From Gossypium raimondii (Eukaryota > Streptophyta > Magnoliopsida > Malvales > Malvaceae): 64,000 nucleotides of DNA. The notes beneath the pieces are model-generated. The model saw only the letters and a list, made by a program, of their open reading frames with translations. It had not been told where the DNA came from and did no database searches. The translations under genes and the position numbers were made by a program. This document shows, piece by piece, positions 33,474 to 45,685 of this stretch; the stretch's first letter is position 1; the number at the start of each line of letters is the position of its first letter. The stretch is taken from the NCBI RefSeq assembly GCF_025698545.1, contig NC_068565.1:4960001-5024000 (forward strand). Direction: 5' to 3'.

Positions 33474-36446
33474 TGTAATCACTGAATTTTGCCCGCGTAA
33501 GATTTCGGGCCGGGCTGGTCTCATATGGGCCCGATGATTGGGCCCATTAGGATTAAATTTTGGGTTTGTTTTAACTCATTTTTAATTGTTTTAATTTTTG
33601 TTTTAAATATTAATAAATTAGTAATAATAAAATTTTGAAAAAAAAGCAAAAAAATAAAAATTACATTTTAGCCCCTGATCTTTTCAAAAATTACATTTTG
33701 ACCCTAAACTTTTCTAAAATTTACATTTTGACCCCAAAATTTTCTAAAATTACATTTCAACCATTAAACTTTCTCAAAATTACACTTTGACCACTAAACT
33801 TTCTAAAAATTACATCTTGGCCCTATATTTTCCCAAAATTACATTTTTACCCTAAATATTTTGTGTCTTCTACATTTTGGTCCTTCTGGACTTGTCAAAT
33901 CACCCAATCGGCATCCAAGCATGCTCCTACCACTTCCAACTACTCCGGCAGCTCCCTAGGCCATCATGGCTCCTCTGCCACCTGAAAACAATAAGAAAGA
34001 GGATAAATTGAGGCATTAAACAGGAAGCCAAGAGAAGAAAGAAAGGGGGTTTTTTCTTTCTTTTGGCAACCAAAGAGAGAGTAGGAGAAAATCCAAAAAG
34101 AATAGCAGCAGGCTGAAGCTTCCACCACCATCTTCCCGTAACCACCATCGTCGCACCGCCGTTGTGACACCACCTCCGCCGTCGCTCCTATACAATAAGC
34201 CAAGAGAAAACAAAAAAAAACAACCCAAATAGTAAAGAAGTAGGGAAGAAAGAAAGGAAGGAAGGAAGGAAGAAAATGAAAAAGGGAGAAAGAAAAGGGG
34301 AAGAGGAGAACCACCCATAGCCACCGAGGGCGGAGGAGACGGGCGCAAGTGACGGCAACGACGCGGGGCTAGGGTGCGACCCGAAGAAGAAGAAGAAAAA
34401 AGAAAGAAAAAGAAGAAGAAAAGAGAGAAAAAAGGAAAGAAAAAGAAAAAAGAAAAGTCAACAGTCGGGTCAACCCGACCAAACCGACCCGACCCGCAAA
34501 ATTGACTCGACCCGCAGCACCCAGCAACCCAACAGCAGTAGCTGGCCAGCCCAAAAAAAAACCAAAACAGAAAAAGAAGCAGCAGAAAAAAGAAAGAAAG
34601 AAAGAAAAAGAAGAAGAAAGAAGCAGCCCACATACAGGCCCAGCGCAGCAGCAGGCCCAGCAGGCCCAGTGCAGCGGCAGCCCAGCAGCCCCAGGCCTAG
34701 CAGCAGCCCAACAGGCCAGCCCAGTCTAGAAAAAAAAAGAAAAAAGAAAAAGAGAGGAAAAAAGAAGAAAAAAGAAAAAAGGGTTTTAATTTGTGTAACC
34801 CGTTCGGCGAAGCTCGTATTTCAGACATTTTTCGGTAATTCGTTTATTTCATTTTTAATTTAATGTTCGTATTTTTATGTTATTTCGTTTTAATATTATT
34901 AGTATTATATGCATTTATATATTTTTTGTATTTATATTTTGAATTTAATTCAATTTTAGTTTTACTTTATTTTAAATAATTTTAATAAATAAGGCAATGA
35001 ATCGGTTTAGCATCGAGTCACCGAATTCATCGCTATGTTGGGTGGATATCGATAGCTCATGTTAAATTCGGGACGCCCTTTTAAAATAAAAATATTCAAA
35101 AATCCCCGTATTTAAAAAATTTCTCGTGTTTTAATAGAATCTCGATTAAATATCAAATTGAATCGTTTTGACACTAATTCGTCGATTTCATCGCCATGTT
35201 GGGGTGAATATCATCGATTCGTGTCAAATACGGTACGTTTTTAGAAAACAATAAAAATAAAAAAATTCGTGTTTCAAATATTCGGATTTTCAAATATTAC
35301 TCGTATTTCAAAATGTTCGACTTTTCGCATTTTCAAGAGTTTTCGTGTTTCAAAAGAAATTTCCGCGATTTTAAAAAAATTCGTATTTCAAAAATTTTCG
35401 TGTTTCCAAAATTTTGCGTGTTTTAAAATCTTCGTGTTTTCAAAAAATTTTGGTGTTTCAAAAAATTCCCGTATTTTAAAAGTTCTAGGTTTTCAAAAAT
35501 TATCGCGTTTTCAAAAATTTTCGTGTTTTGTAAATTTTCGTTTTTTGAATTCTCGTATTAAAAATTCTCGTATTTCACAAACTTTTTTTTAAAAAAATTC
35601 TAGTGTTATCAAAAAAATCTATTGTTTCAAAAATTTTCGTATTTTAAAAAATATTCTCGTGTTTTGTAAACTTTCATGTTCTTTTAAATTCTCGTATTTC
35701 AAAAATTTCCGTGCTTTAAAAAAAATCCTCGTGTTTTAAAAATTTCCGTGTTTTAAAATTTTCGCGTTCTCAAAAATTTCTCGTGTTTCAAAAAATTGTC
35801 GTGTTTCGCAAATTTTCGTGTTTTTAAAATTCTCGTATTTCAAAATTTTCCGTGTTTTAAAAAAATTTCTCGTGTTTCACAAATTTCCGTGTTTTATTTT
35901 GTGTTCTGAAAAAATTCTCGTGTTTCGAAAATTGTCATGTTTCGCAAATTTTCGTGTTGTGAAAATTTTCAGGTTTTTTAAAAAAAATTTCGTGTTTCTA
36001 AAATTCTCGTGTTTTCAAAAAAAAATTTTCGTGTTTTCAAAAAATATTGTGTTTCAAAATTCTCGTGTTTTCAAAATAAGAGATTCTCGTGTTTCAATCG
36101 GATCACAATTAAATATTAAATTGAACTTGTATTTTTGAAAATTAAGACAACGCACGTTTAACGAGATACCAATTTTGGGCGTCGCGAGGATGCTAATACC
36201 TTCCTCGCGCGTAACCGACTCCCGAACCTTAATTTTCTCTGGATTTTCACGCAGACCTAAAATTACCTCTTTTTAGAAAAGTTTAAAAATAAAGTTTTCT
36301 AAAAAAGGAGAATTTTGTAGGTGTCCGATCACACCTAGAAAAAAGATCGGTGGCGACTCCTTTTTCAAATAAAATCGAGATTCAATTTTCGAATTTGCAA
36401 GAATTACTTTGACTAGCGCCCATCGCAAAATTTTTAGGTCGTTACA
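33474..36446 (+). repeat. 3' LTR of element 2
   Basis: 2973 bp, TGTAATCACTG...GGTCGTTACA. It is very similar to the 5' LTR except in the purine-rich middle (about 34330-34740), where it is richer in CpG and has a GCCCAGCAGG-type repeat absent from the 5' copy. Frames translated from this stretch are not genes. Confidence 0.9.
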
Positions 36447-36451
36447 GCCAT
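36447..36451. repeat. Target-site duplication GCCAT (right)
   Basis: Identical to 22843-22847 and also the start of the interrupted minisatellite unit. Confidence 0.85.
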
Positions 36452-37910
36452 GTCCCAGACATGGTCTTACATGGGACCTCTCATCTCGGTGCCAACGCCA
36501 TGTCCCAGACATGGTCTTACATGTGACCTCTCATAATTTCAATAATGCCAATGCCATGTCCCAGACATGATCTTACACTGGCTCACATATCGATGTCGAT
36601 GCCATGTCCCAGACATGGTCTTATACGAGATCACACGCCGATTCCATATATCCCAGATATGGTCTTATATGAAAACCACATATCACATGTTGTCATGGTC
36701 CAACTATGGTCTTTTCCGTCAATTCATCACATATCACTGAACAAAAGTACTCATTCCTGTGTTCTACTCAATTTGATCTTTCAATTCAATTTTCATACTA
36801 TTATAATATTCATGGTTCAATAGCAAAGACATAAAACAAACATCATATTATTTCTAATTTAACAATTAAACATAAGATTCTATCATATAAACATACTGAT
36901 TACACTTATTCAAGCAAGTGTACATAAACATACATTCCATCTATTTGTGTATATTTACTTACCATATTTACTTAATCAAATATGTTGAGCACATAACATC
37001 ATATGAGCGCCAAGCAAACGCGAATGAGCTTATCACTATATAAACTTTCATTTTATTCTACTTTTCTACATTTCTTAACTCATGGTTGTCTTACTTCATA
37101 CATTAACACATACTTATCATGAATTTTCTCTCTCCTCCAGCTTCTATTTCTTGAATCTAACTTGATATTCTAGCTCCCCATAGTCTCCTTGTTATCTTTC
37201 TCTCTTGATAGATATGAAAATTCTTTGATTTCTAAGTGAAAATGGTGAATTTTTGGTAAAGGACCAAATTGTAAAGAAAAGAAAGTTTCTTTCTTTCTTT
37301 TCTCTTCATACGTTGGATGCATGGGAAGAAGATGAAGATTCTTCATATTTTTCTTCCATATGTATACTAAATAGAATAATAATAAAATAATAAAATATCA
37401 TATAAAAATCTAATTAAAATATTAATAAACTAATAACTAATTAATTAATTAATCTAAAATATCACCAACATCATCATTGCCTTCTAGATTTCTCTCTCTT
37501 ATTAATTGACCATTTTTCCCTTTATAATCTTTAAAAATTCCATCCTTGAGTCATCACTTAATTTGGTAAAATTATGATTTAGTCCTCAAAATTCTTCACC
37601 TTTTCAATTTGGTCCTAATTCATCCATTTTCCTTAGTTTCTAGATTATTCCACCCTTAAAATATTTACACTATTAGTCCTTCAACTTTTTCGTATTTACA
37701 CTTTAACCCTTCAACTTTTGAGTATTTACTCTAGGACAACAAAACTTTTCTCACTTTTGTAATTTAATCCTTTCTTGAATTAATATGTCATAATATACTT
37801 CCCAATGTTGACATAACTCAATATTACCCTTTTATCACTTTATTTCCTTATTTTACTATATCAAGGATATTATCTTACTTTCTTACTGTAGTAATTTTTG
37901 GGGTATTAGA
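36447..37910 (+). repeat. TGTAACACCCC-type LTR, right part, with minisatellite
   Basis: 36447-36720 continues the CCCAGACATGGTCTTA minisatellite with four to five further, more diverged units. The rest is AT-rich LTR sequence ending GGGGTATTAGA at 37910, followed by AATCA, which matches 21582-21586. Confidence 0.65.
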
Positions 37911-38345
37911 AATCATATCTTGTAAAGATTAGATTAGATTTGATATGGAATATCTTGTAAATCCCTAAAATCAAGGGATATGGTTAATCTCATCTGTCGA
38001 TGTAACTTAATCTTGTCCGTCGATTTTGGGGTAGCTCAACTATAGATAGAGAGCCTCCCCTCACTTGTAAATCATTCCATTGTAAGTTGAGAGTATTTAC
38101 TCAAACATTTTGTGTGCGATCTTTTCTGTGGTTTTCTGTTGTTCTTTGTGGCTTCTTTTGGCATTGTTTTGCTTCCACTATATAAATTGGTGCATTGGAG
38201 GAGTTCTTAAGGAATCCTCACTTGAGTAAAGGCTGACTTCACCGAGTTTGGACAAACATATTGCCTAAGGCCGCATGGATCGCGAGACGAAAGATCTAGC
38301 CCCGTGACACTAGAGGCTTGCTTAAGATCCAACCAAACTCTTTCA
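37911..38345 (+). repeat. Outermost LTR of nest B, right part
   Basis: After the AATCA duplication the older LTR resumes. It carries a TATA-like region (CTATAGATAGAGAGCC) and TTGTAAATCATTCCATTG, a typical plant LTR U3/R/U5 arrangement. The end is near 38180 or later; a possible primer site begins TTGGTGCATTGG at about 38186. The layout is inferred. Confidence 0.42.
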
Positions 38346-38611
38346 CTCCAACCCATTTTATTTATATTAGGTTATGATCAGCGGGTGAAAATTTTATTTA
38401 ACAAATTTTTAAAAAAATACAATAATTAAATATAGCTTTGGTTGAAATGATAAAATTGATTTTATTAAAAATCATAATATTTTGAGTTTAAATACAATCA
38501 TGTATGAATATATTTTTAGATTTTAGATGAAAAGATAAAATTATCCTCAAAATAATATTGATTGCTTTGTAAAAAAAAACTTTTGAAAAATTCTCTCTTG
38601 AGTTGAACTAA
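38346..38611. other. AT-rich spacer
   Basis: No gene or repeat boundary was recognised. It ends in the TAA that precedes the PIF-like element. Confidence 0.35.
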
Positions 38612-41600
38612 GGCTGTGTTTGATAGGGGGAAACCAATTCCGGAATTGGTTTTACACGTTTTCCAGTGTTTGATAGCAGGAAAATATTTTTCTTTTGTAA
38701 AACCAATTCCGCAACACGGGAAAACCTATTACAAATTTGGGGAAAATGTCTTACGCTTTTGAACTCAGTAAGACATTTTCCGGAAAATGATGCCTTCTTC
38801 TCCCCTTTCCCCTTTCCCTTCCCCTTCCCTTTTCCCTTCCCCTTGGATTGCAAATCAGTTTGGTCAAGGACCTCTTCCGGTTCCTCATTAATCCAGGTAA
38901 GACTCCTTCTTCTTCTTCCGTTCTTCATTCCTTTTTCTTCTTCTGTTCTTCATCTTCTCTTCTCAGCATATTCTATTTTGTTTCCTCTCTTCCTCTCTTG
39001 TTCTTTGATTTCTAACATTTTTATTTTAATGAATTATGCTGGTTGTCATCAAATTGAGAGAAAGTATAGTAGTCGATGAAGATTACAGATTATCTATTGG
39101 GTTATTCGCCTCCTATTTGGGCGACTTTTCTTGCTGGATGATATTTTGGTTATATTTTTGTTATATACAGATGGTTGATTATGTCATTTAAGCATATATT
39201 CTTCATAAATCTCCCCTTGAAAAAAAAAAGAAAAAAGAACTTTCTTCAGTTCAATGGTGTTATTCAATGACTACCTTTTTTACTATCTGAGGTGTCAGAT
39301 ACGCCATAGATATGATTATGGAGCCATATCCTACTAGGTAATCATTTTGGATTTGGTTTTAGCTATTACACAAGCTTCTGAATATAAAATGCTAACATCA
39401 CACAACTTACTTTTTTTTTTTGATAAATCACACAACTTACTATCAAATGAATAAACAAGGGAACATCTTTGTGGCCAATGTCTAATCCCTTGCTCAAATT
39501 ACCAGTGATGCCGTGGACTTGTGATAGTTCACTATTTGTCTGCTAGGTGAGCAGATATGGAAGAGAGCAAAGCTCTTCCCCAAAACGTAGATGGATAGGA
39601 TAAGATGTGGACTAGGGTAATCTTTTATATGAAACAGAGTATTCATTGATGGTTTATTGCATTGCCTCTAGTGAGATTCATAGGCATCTTCACCAAATGT
39701 ATATCATATGATAACCAGTTGGGTTTGGGTTAAGTCTAGAACTGCTTTCTACTTTTGCTTTTTGCATTTTTTGGCTAGGATGAGTTGTACAGGGCAAGTA
39801 AAACAAATCTTTAGCTTCTGAGAATTCCCTATTTCTTTTTCTGAAGAATTTTGTCAGCTCTACTTGATTGTACCAAAGCATCAAACTTGTATAAATATGT
39901 GAAGCAATGCCCCTAGAAATGTGCAGATGTTACTATTAGCTAGTAGTTGCACTTCCTTAGAGTCTTCTATTAGATGTTTTCGTACCAAAGTTCAGCAGTA
40001 TAACAGTCTGACGCCATATATTTATTTAACTAAAATATGGCTTGTGATATTTTGCTGCATTTGAGGTAATGTTCTTAATAACATTAAGAAAATGATAGTA
40101 ATTATCCCCTTTCTTTTTAATGCATATTTAAATGGAAATGGTTTTTTGTGATCAAGATGAAAAGAATAGAGCACATATTTCGAAGTGGCTAAGGTTATCC
40201 ATTAGAATGTATGGAAGTTTTGAGAAGTCATTGGACGAGCTGATATCCTTTTTCAGAGAAGTCAATGCCCGTTTTGAGTTCCTTTATTAATATTTCCTTT
40301 CTTTTTAGACTGTTTGGTTTTCTTGTGCATGGACTGTGGTCTAATGGTGTTACATAAGGTCTTTTCTCTGGCTTCACTTGTTTGCAGGACTTGGTTTTCA
40401 AGAAATCATGCTCATTCCTTGATGTTACTTAAAAAAAACATATTATTTATCACTAAGCAAAACAATACATGTTGACTTGTCACATTGTGCTGAAAACAAA
40501 GTTTCAACTGAGCAAATCACTCAAAATCGTCTTGTAGCATACAAATATGAAAATCTTCCTCACACTCCTTTTGTGAACGATTTCTGTCTTTTTTCATATG
40601 ATAATAAAGCAAATGAGAGGTTTATATTTGATCGATTTTTGTCTTTTTCTTCTATAATTTCCTGGCCTTATGATGCGGGGAACCTTATTGAACCCCATAT
40701 TCTTTTAGGAAAATATAGTCATTTTTCTCATGTTGTACTAGCTGAACTGTATTGTTCTTTTATATATGTGCTGCTATAATTTTACCGGGTTATTAGACAT
40801 TATCTTAACCCACACGACTTGTACCTCTTTGATTATGTTCATCATTGCTAGACATTTTTTTGTTGTAGTGACTCCAGCCTCTTCAGTTCAGTGCTTAGAA
40901 ATGTGTGTTTTCCATTTCTTTTAGGCAAATGCATGACCAAGTTGTATTAAAGAGTGAAAAATGAAGAAACATGTTGCTATTGTATCATCTGATGTTGTCA
41001 CTGTAAACATCTTATCTTGCTGGTTACTTTCAAAGTAATTAGTTATTTTGAGAATGAAAAATATTATGTGGTTCTGGCTATAAATTCTTATGCTGTGATT
41101 GTGTTCATTTATGCTATGTTTGGAAACATAAATTTGAAAATTTAGATTTGGAATTCATTTGTAACCTCAGAGTACTCTTCTGTTTTAATTGCTGTAATGT
41201 GGGTTTTAAGATCCATTGCAATTACATGTCAAGCTTTTCACTTTGCCAGAACCCCAAAGGCATTATTGTTTGAGATTTTTGATGGAATTATTTGATATGT
41301 ACTTGAAATATTTTGCTAACAGCCTAAAAGTTAAAAATGAATTATTTGCTAACATTTTGCAAAAGGCTCACACGGACCTCGACAAAATGGGTCTACTGCA
41401 GTTTCACAAGACATTAACAGTCTGAAACATATTGCATTGATGGAGGCCAAGATGAAAAAACTCTCTGATTTACTGAGTAAGGTTAGTTGGTTGCTTACTT
41501 TGCCCTTAACTGTCTTTGATAAAAATGTGAAACATGAGCGAAAGCCTTTGCAAAAGTATGTCGCTGCTGTTTGTAGTCCAGATATGGTAACTATAGTGGA

Positions 41601-42764
41601 TGGTTTTAACTACTATTTCTGTGATCTTTTACAGAGAATTGAACAAACAAAAGAAAATGTGGTAAAGAAGCTAGCATTGACGTATGAGGAAATGGAACAA
41701 GAATGTAAGGAGGTAAGTTAATCTCTTGGCATACTAATTCAAGTGTATCTAATACTAGAACAAAAAAAAAATGTTGGTTCCAATTTACATATCTTGAAGA
41801 TGGTAGTTATATAATTTTACATTCATGTGTTTTGGTGTGATTGCAGATCAAGGATGGTTTTGCTGAGGGGAAAGACCTGGTTGTGTCTGTTATGTCTGCA
41901 ATGGGGGAAGAGCAGATCTGTGCTCTCAAAGACGTTGGTCCTAAGTAGTTTCAAATTCATTTATTGCAAATCTTAGATGGAACCATAAAAGACTTTGGCA
42001 GTACTAAATGCGGTTTTGATGTTTTGTTTTGGGTTTGGATAGAAAAAAGAGAACAACAATATAACTAGTTTCTTGTTGTGCTATGGATTACTGTTTTGCT
42101 TTTCTTTTTCAATAATTTTTATTATCTCGTCTTTATTTTTTGTGTTGGTAACATTTAAATTCTAGCTTTTAATTGCATATTACACTTGCATTAGTTACCC
42201 AATATATATTAATGTAGCAATTTAAGTTTGACATATCATTTAGTACGAGTTAATACAATATACTAGTTTTTAAAAAAAATGAAATTTTCTAATAATTACA
42301 GTATTTTTTATTTTAATTTAAATCCCATGTTAAATATATGTATCACAAGAATCAGATTGGATAAAAGTAGAATCAAATTAATATAAAATTTAAATACAAA
42401 TAAATGTTTTAATAATGAAGAAGTAAAATCAAATCGGTATAATCTACAAATAGATGAACATTTGGAATTTAATTAGATAAAACTTTTATTAATAAAAAAT
42501 TTATTTATAAATAAATCATTGCAATATGTGTAAAAATAATTTAAAATATAAAAATTTATTAATATGTATATAAATTTATTAATATATGTAAAAACAACTT
42601 TTCCGGAAAATATTTTCAGGAAATCTGTCAAACAGCAGAAAATATTTTACACAGATTCAATCAAACACCAGAAAATATTTTCCAGTAAATCATTTTACAG
42701 AAAAGTAAAACATTTTCCAGAAATCATTTTACGGAAAACATTTTACTGCCAATCAAAAAGACCC
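38612..42764. mobile_element. PIF/Harbinger-like non-autonomous element carrying gene fragments
   Basis: Left end GGCTGTGTTTGATAGG (38612-38627) and right end CCAATCAAAAAGACCC (42749-42764) are inverted repeats matching at 12 of 16 positions. Both are flanked by TAA (38609-38611 and 42765-42767), the target type of PIF/Harbinger elements. No transposase is seen. The interior (4.15 kb) has a CT-rich tract at 38795-38845, a donor-like CCAG/GTAAGA near 38894 and a three-exon gene fragment. It looks like a Pack-type element or an old element that surrounds a gene remnant. Confidence 0.6.
41211..41948 (+). pseudogene. Three C-terminal exons of an unrecognised plant gene inside the PIF-like element
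   Basis: I do not recognise the protein. Exon a (about 41211-41481) encodes ...RHYCLRFLMELFDMYLKYF and MEAKMKKLSDLLSK, with one frame change near 41380. It ends at a GTTAGT donor. Exon b (41635-41712, 26 codons) encodes a charged helix with RIEQTKENVVKKL and YEEMEQECKE. Exon c (41847-41948) ends SAMGEEQICALKDVGPK and a TAG stop. All junctions are GT-AG, and exons b and c are phase 0 with intact frames. Charged heptad-like spacing suggests a coiled coil. The upstream exons are not found, so this is a 3' gene fragment; the preserved splice sites suggest it may be recent or transcribed. Confidence 0.6.
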
Positions 42765-43009
42765 TAAGTTGAAAGATGACACCAATCCAATACAAATCTT
42801 AATTCTTAATCTAAATTATTTAAATTTACATAATATTTTAAAATTAAATTAAACAAATTATTTTTACAAATAGAATATTTGAAAATCTATCTGTTTAAAT
42901 ATATTAAAATTAGAGTTGTTAACCTAATAAATCACTTTACAGATTCTCCTGAACCTCGGTTGAAATTATGGGTGTTTTTTAAGTTAATTGATAAAATGGC
43001 TAAAAAATT

Positions 43010-43225
43010 GGTGAGGTGACTTGCAAAAGCCGGACTTTCTCCACCCTCTCCTTTGGTGGTTTGTCGAGGACTAATTCACTTGATGATTTGTATTTCCTTT
43101 CACTTTGCTTCCTCTTTATGTATCCTGATAGCTTTATTATATTTTGTTTGTCTCTAGTTGTACCTCAGCCTTTTGGCTTTGTTCAAGTAATAAATTTTCA
43201 CCTTTGCTGATAAAAAAAAAATTAC
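43010..43225 (+). repeat. LINE-like 3' end with poly(A)
   Basis: The short frame and TTTGGCTTTGTTCAAGTAAT end resemble the tails of plant LINEs. It finishes in an A-run at 43211-43220. No LINE coding domains are present, so it would be strongly 5'-truncated. Confidence 0.35.
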
Positions 43226-43465
43226 AATCACTTCCGGGGCAAAGTCAGAAAAAAATTTTAGGAGTCGAAATTAAATTGTCTATATCTATATAATTTTTGA
43301 AGGATTAAATCAAAATTTTCTATTTTTAAGGGGGCCAAAGTAAAATTTTACCTTTATTAATTTAAAATTTTTAAAAATGTAAATATTCAAAATAACAAAA
43401 TTTCTATTTTAGAGGGGTTGGGACCCTACCAGCCCTCCTAAATCCGATCAGTTTCCCCTATAGCA
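43226..43465 (+). repeat. Dispersed repeat, copy 1
   Basis: Shares phrase order with 52660-52910: AGAAAAAAATTTT, GAAATTAAATTGT, a GGGCCAAAGTA(A/T)AATTTTACC phrase, and AGGGGG near the end. Non-coding and probably a short non-autonomous element. Confidence 0.55.
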
Positions 43466-44195
43466 TGTATAATATATTAATAAAATATAAGATAAAATAA
43501 GATTATATGAAATAAATCTTTGACGTAATTTCAATATAATTTTTATAATTCAAAAATTTGATTGCTTGATCGGATTCGATTCAATCTTTAGAATATATTA
43601 TTTTAAATAGATTTATCTTGATAGATAAATTATCATAGTTCCACAATATCAACATGATTCATAACTCAAAATTTTTTTTTAAAATTGTCCATCTCCTTAC
43701 CGCAGTATTGACTATAATGGTCACTACTATTGGCACTGCATAAACTACCTTGAATAAGCTTGCCTGGAATGAGGTGACTTGTTATTTTGGAACACTGATA
43801 AAGTTTATCTGCAAAACCATTTTTAATAAAAAGAAGAACAATCAACGTGTAATTAAAACCGCCGAATAAGAACAAAAGCAAAAGGCAAAACTATGCAATA
43901 GGAATTGAAAGTAAATTAGTTAATTAAGACTAAAGAAAGAAATCGGCATATAATTACCAAAAAGTAAAAGCAAAAGCAAAAGGATTCGTGGAATTGGAGT
44001 AACAAAATTGCACAAGACTAACTAATCATTAAAGAAAGACCTTGACTACTGAAATAATGACTTAAAAAGTTATGTCTCCATTGTCAAAAGGGAAATTACA
44101 TGACAGAACACCTGCTCACACTAGCCATTACCTTTTAAGATTTGCACTGGCATTTCCATGATTTTCTTTTAGTTCAGTATTAAGATATATTTTTC
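43466..44195. other. Intergenic, with blocks shared with the 57.2-57.8 kb region
   Basis: 43790-43880 (GATAAAGTTTA, AGAACAATCAACGTGT) resembles 57710-57800, and 44050-44160 (GAAATTACAT, CACACTAGCCAT) resembles 57285-57350. The block order is reversed between the two places. No gene is seen. Confidence 0.45.
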
Positions 44196-44199
44196 TTTT

Positions 44200-44900
44200 T
44201 TTATCCAAATAATATAAAAAATAATTAATTATAAAAATGGTATGAAAATAGAATAATTATAAAAATAGATATTTGTTATAGTGTTTTGACGGTGTCACTT
44301 GACATATTGGTGGCACCAGATTGAAATGTAATAACTTAAAATATTCAAAGACCTAATACGTAAATTTTCTATTTTGATTGGCTTCTAAAAAGAAAGGGTT
44401 TAAGGGTGGCGCGTGAAAGTGTGGCGGCACCTAACTTTAAATAGAGTAAATTGCTTTATAAATCCTCCTTATTTATTATTTTCTTTTATTCCCCTTCAAC
44501 ACCAAAAATCGAAAGGCCTCTTACCAATTAGTTCAAAAAGTTTTTTTCTACCGAAAAGTATTTTAAAAAAAAGCCGATTCCAACTAAAAATAAGTTTTAT
44601 TTATTTTTCGAAAAATAATTTTTCTCTTCAAATTATGTTTGGCATAACAATTAACGGTATTCATAATAGTTTTCTTTTGCTCACGTTATATTTGGAAACT
44701 ATAAATTCAACTAATAGTTATAATTTATACATAATAAGAGTTTTCTAAAGTTTTTATAATTATAATTTTATACCCTGAATATTTTACGTCATCATATTTC
44801 AGTTTGATGCTGTCAATATGTCAGACGGCACCCTCAAAACACTAAAACAAATGTCTATTTTGGTAATTAATTATTTTTATATTATTTATGTAAAAGAGCA
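44200..44900. repeat. Foldback element (~700 bp)
   Basis: The left arm (44215-44345) and right arm (44765-44895) are imperfect reverse complements: TTATAGTGTTTTGACGGTG pairs with a CACCCTCAAAACACTAAAA-type right arm, with TTGACATATTG opposite CAATATGTCAGA. The ORF between the arms (44413-44748) has no recognisable domain. Confidence 0.6.
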
Positions 44901-44946
44901 GATATATTTATTAATTTTCAAATGTATTTTGATTTTTATATTAAAA

Positions 44947-45205
44947 AATGAGTAAATTAGTCCTTGTATGTTAGATCAAAAAATAATGTGGTCCTTTTAT
45001 TAAAATTTTCATCAATTTTTACTGTTAAAAATTAGTTTTTGTATGTCAACATGAGATACACGTGGTATGCCACATGGCATTCTCTGATTATTCTGTCAAC
45101 TGCACTAGTTTTTAATGGTACAAAAGGATGAAATTTTTTAAAGAAATGACCACTTTGCTCTTTGATCTAATGCAGAGGGATTAATTTATCCTTTTTCTAA
45201 ATAGA
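44947..45205. repeat. MITE with ~30-bp terminal inverted repeats
   Basis: Starts GAGTAAATTAGTCCTTGTAT and GTTAGATCAAA. Its end read inversely is GGATAAATTAATCCCTCTGC and ATTAGATCAAA. The body has further inverse symmetry around CATGAGATACACGTGG. It is ~260 bp with no coding capacity. Confidence 0.65.
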
Positions 45206-45676
45206 ATGAGCAAAATGTAATTTAACTATTAGTACAAAAATTTCTATAATATTTTTACCAAAAAATTGTGTTACAAAATAACAAATGAACCTTGGTTATG
45301 ACATTTAATCAGTAGAGTAAATAGTTTGATTGTATTCATCTTTTGAATTTAAAGTTTTAATGATGTTCTGAAAGATTTGACCACTGATTTGCAGAGTTGG
45401 CAAAAAAAAAAATTAATTTCGAAAAATTATTGGAAATTTGTTTTGAGTTCAAGGTTCCCTTAATCCAATAAAAATAAATTCTACTTCCAAAAAAAATCCA
45501 ATTGTTTCAAAGATACAAGTGGGCTTGGTTAATCTCCAACCATGACGTCCCTATTGTAAACAACTGAAAAGAAAATTTTAAGTCAAAGCCAACCAGAGCC
45601 AAGCTACGAGTCGTCAATAAGTCATATGTGTAGACAATTACAGCCAAATGCTTGGAAGAAAACCTCATTGGTTTTC

Positions 45677-45685
45677 TATATATAT
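45677..45685 (+). promoter_or_regulatory. Likely TATA box of the mosaic receptor gene
   Basis: TATATATAT about 120 bp before the chosen ATG. The surrounding 45500-45770 resembles 63370-63600 upstream of the second LRR-XII-type gene, so the promoter was duplicated with the gene. Confidence 0.4.

Larger units (their letters stand above)
22848..36446 (+). mobile_element. Tat-type Ty3 LTR element 2
   Basis: 13,599 bp with two ~2.9-3.0 kb LTRs, GCCAT duplications, primer site, hairpin leader, gag, partial pol with a second RNase H domain before integrase, post-pol hairpins, tandem array and polypurine tract. Most of reverse transcriptase is deleted and gag/pol carry stops and frameshifts, so it is non-autonomous. 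The extra RNase H-like segment and tandem array fit the Tat group. Confidence 0.9.

Noticed and set aside
42564..42767. Plus-strand ORF of 67 residues
   Set aside because: It translates the terminal region of the PIF-like element with repeated GAAAATATTTTCC motifs.
38601..42773. GTTGAA beside both ends of the PIF-like element as a 6-bp target duplication
   Set aside because: On the left it lies before TAA and on the right after TAA, so it cannot be the direct duplication. TAA fits the element class better.
44413..44748. 111-residue ORF
   Set aside because: It lies between the arms of the foldback repeat; composition is low-complexity and no domain is seen.
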